Position numbers and translations under genes: made by a program. Source: Spirochaetales bacterium (GTDB taxonomy: Bacteria > Spirochaetota > Spirochaetia > SZUA-6 > DRHE01). From it: a stretch of DNA of 5,518 nucleotides. A model generated the notes under the pieces. The model saw only the letters and a program-made list of their open reading frames with translations, was not told the origin of the DNA and did not search any database. The stretch lies in the NCBI GenBank assembly GCA_016930895.1, contig JAFGFV010000616.1, positions 1 through 5,518 of the forward strand, written 5' to 3'. Shown here piece after piece: positions 4,619 to 5,518 of this stretch (the stretch's first letter is position 1; each line of letters begins with the position of its first letter).

Positions 4619-5518
4619 GCCCGCTCAAACAGGTCGGACGCTCCGCCGCCAAAGTGGACTCCCTGGCCCTGGCCACCGGCCAGGAGCGCTTCACCGCGGA
4701 CTTTCCGCTTCGCGAGGCTCTGGTGTGCGAGCTCCTGTACTCGCCCCACGCCCACGCAGAGATCGCCTCCCTCGACACGGCGGCGGCCAGGGGGATACCC
4801 GGGGTGGTGGAGATCTTCAGCCACCAGAACGTTCCCCGGGTCCTGCACACCACCGCCGGGCAGGGATTCCCCGAGCCTTCCCCTTACGACGCGGTGCTCT
4901 TCGACACCACGGTACGCTACGTGGGCGACCGGGTGGCCATGGTGGTGGCGGAAAGCGAGGAGGCGGCGCGGGAGGCCCTCGCGGACATCCAGGTGGAGTA
5001 CCGGATGCTCGAGGCGGTCTTCGATCCCGAGGAGGCCCTGAAGCCGGGGGCCCCGCGGCTGCACGGGGGGGAGGACCATGCCGCCATCCCCGTGGTGTTC
5101 CGGCCGGAGGAAAACCTCTGCGCCGAAGTGGAGATCTCCTTCGGCGATCCGGAGGCGGGCTTCGAGGCGGCGGACTTTGTCGAGGACCACACCTACCGCG
5201 TCCAGGCGGCTTCCCACTGCGCCATGGAGCCCCACGCCGCCTTCGCCTACCTGGACGAACGCGGGCGGCTGGTGGTGGTCTCGTCCACTCAGGTGCCCTT
5301 CCACGCCCGCCGGATCGTGGCCACTCTGATGGAGATCCCGATCCGCCAGGTTCGTGTGATCAAGCCCCGGATCGGAGGAGGCTTCGGGGGCAAGCAGGAG
5401 GTAATCCTCGAGCCCCTGGTGGCTTTGGCAACCCTGCGCACGGGGCGCCCTTCCCGGCTGGTCCTGTCGCGCCGCGAGGTGTTCATGTCCACTCGCACCC
5501 GCCACTCCATGCGCGTCC
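4615..5518 (+). CDS. Molybdenum hydroxylase molybdopterin-binding large subunit (XdhA/CoxL type), 3'-truncated
   Basis: The first 301 residues of a subunit that is normally about 700-800 long are present; the frame is still open at the window end. It binds molybdopterin cytosine dinucleotide or a related form and hydroxylates the substrate with oxygen from water. ATG 4615 has GAGGAGG six bases ahead, and the N-terminus (VGRSAAKVDSLALATGQERFTADF) has the family pattern. The a/b hammerhead domain covers about 20-135, with YSPHAHAEI and VRYVGDRVAMVVAES. The first Mo-binding domain follows, with CAMEPHAA (202-209), STQVPFHARR (224-233) and the cofactor loop IGGGFGGKQE (253-262). The CoxL active-site loop (VAYRCSFR) and the catalytic Glu lie beyond the window, so CO, purine, aldehyde or N-heterocycle cannot be distinguished. 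Gene order is FAD, FeS, Mo. Confidence 0.93.
   Translation, partial: MSPLKQVGRSAAKVDSLALATGQERFTADFPLREALVCELLYSPHAHAEIASLDTAAARGIPGVVEIFSHQNVPRVLHTTAGQGFPEPSPYDAVLFDTTVRYVGDRVAMVVAESEEAAREALADIQVEYRMLEAVFDPEEALKPGAPRLHGGEDHAAIPVVFRPEENLCAEVEISFGDPEAGFEAADFVEDHTYRVQAASHCAMEPHAAFAYLDERGRLVVVSSTQVPFHARRIVATLMEIPIRQVRVIKPRIGGGFGGKQEVILEPLVALATLRTGRPSRLVLSRREVFMSTRTRHSMRV

Noticed and set aside
4432..5505. A 357-codon open frame on the - strand
   Set aside because: It is antisense to the iron-sulfur and molybdopterin subunit genes and has a His/Gly/Arg-rich nonsense composition.

Overview
The window is G+C-rich bacterial DNA, roughly two-thirds G+C by eye, with dense genes all on the + strand and strong AGGAGG-type ribosome binding sites. 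The long antisense and out-of-frame ORFs are the usual by-product of such composition. The taxon cannot be fixed from this sequence. The substrate-binding protein resembles the orphan TRAP-type proteins known from spirochaetes (Treponema TatP), so a high-G+C spirochaete, or another anaerobe that has this family, is a reasonable but weak guess.

Left part (1-674): the C-terminal tail of a cation-transporting P-type ATPase, then a 104-bp gap holding a perfect 14-bp palindrome and a strong SD. A small Cys-containing protein resembling the uncharacterised DUF6951 family follows.

Middle (675-2890): a structured 105-bp gap precedes a two-gene, translationally coupled unit (ATGA overlap). It encodes an exported DctP-family substrate-binding protein and an N-terminally membrane-anchored alpha/beta hydrolase of the HGG/GDSAGG (hormone-sensitive-lipase-like) group. 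No TRAP membrane genes lie next to them in the window. The binding protein lacks the Arg that normally grips an organic-acid carboxylate, so a non-acid, perhaps hydrophobic or ester ligand is plausible.

Right part (2891-5518): a 388-bp non-coding region contains a 10-bp-stem hairpin, four tandem 17-bp repeats and, 7 bp further on, a good sigma70-type promoter (TTGACT-17 bp-CATACT). This drives a tightly packed molybdenum hydroxylase operon: FAD subunit, then (2Fe-2S) subunit, then molybdopterin subunit (cut off by the window end). The three proteins form an electron path from substrate at Mo, through two 2Fe-2S clusters, to FAD. The substrate is not identifiable because the C-terminal active-site part is missing.

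The most notable signal is the repeat array against the operon promoter. Each unit carries a GAC-N6-GTC dyad, and the promoter-proximal copy is a 6+6 bp inverted repeat. It could be a multi-site operator for the operon, or a leftover end of an IS21-type element that now lies at the promoter.
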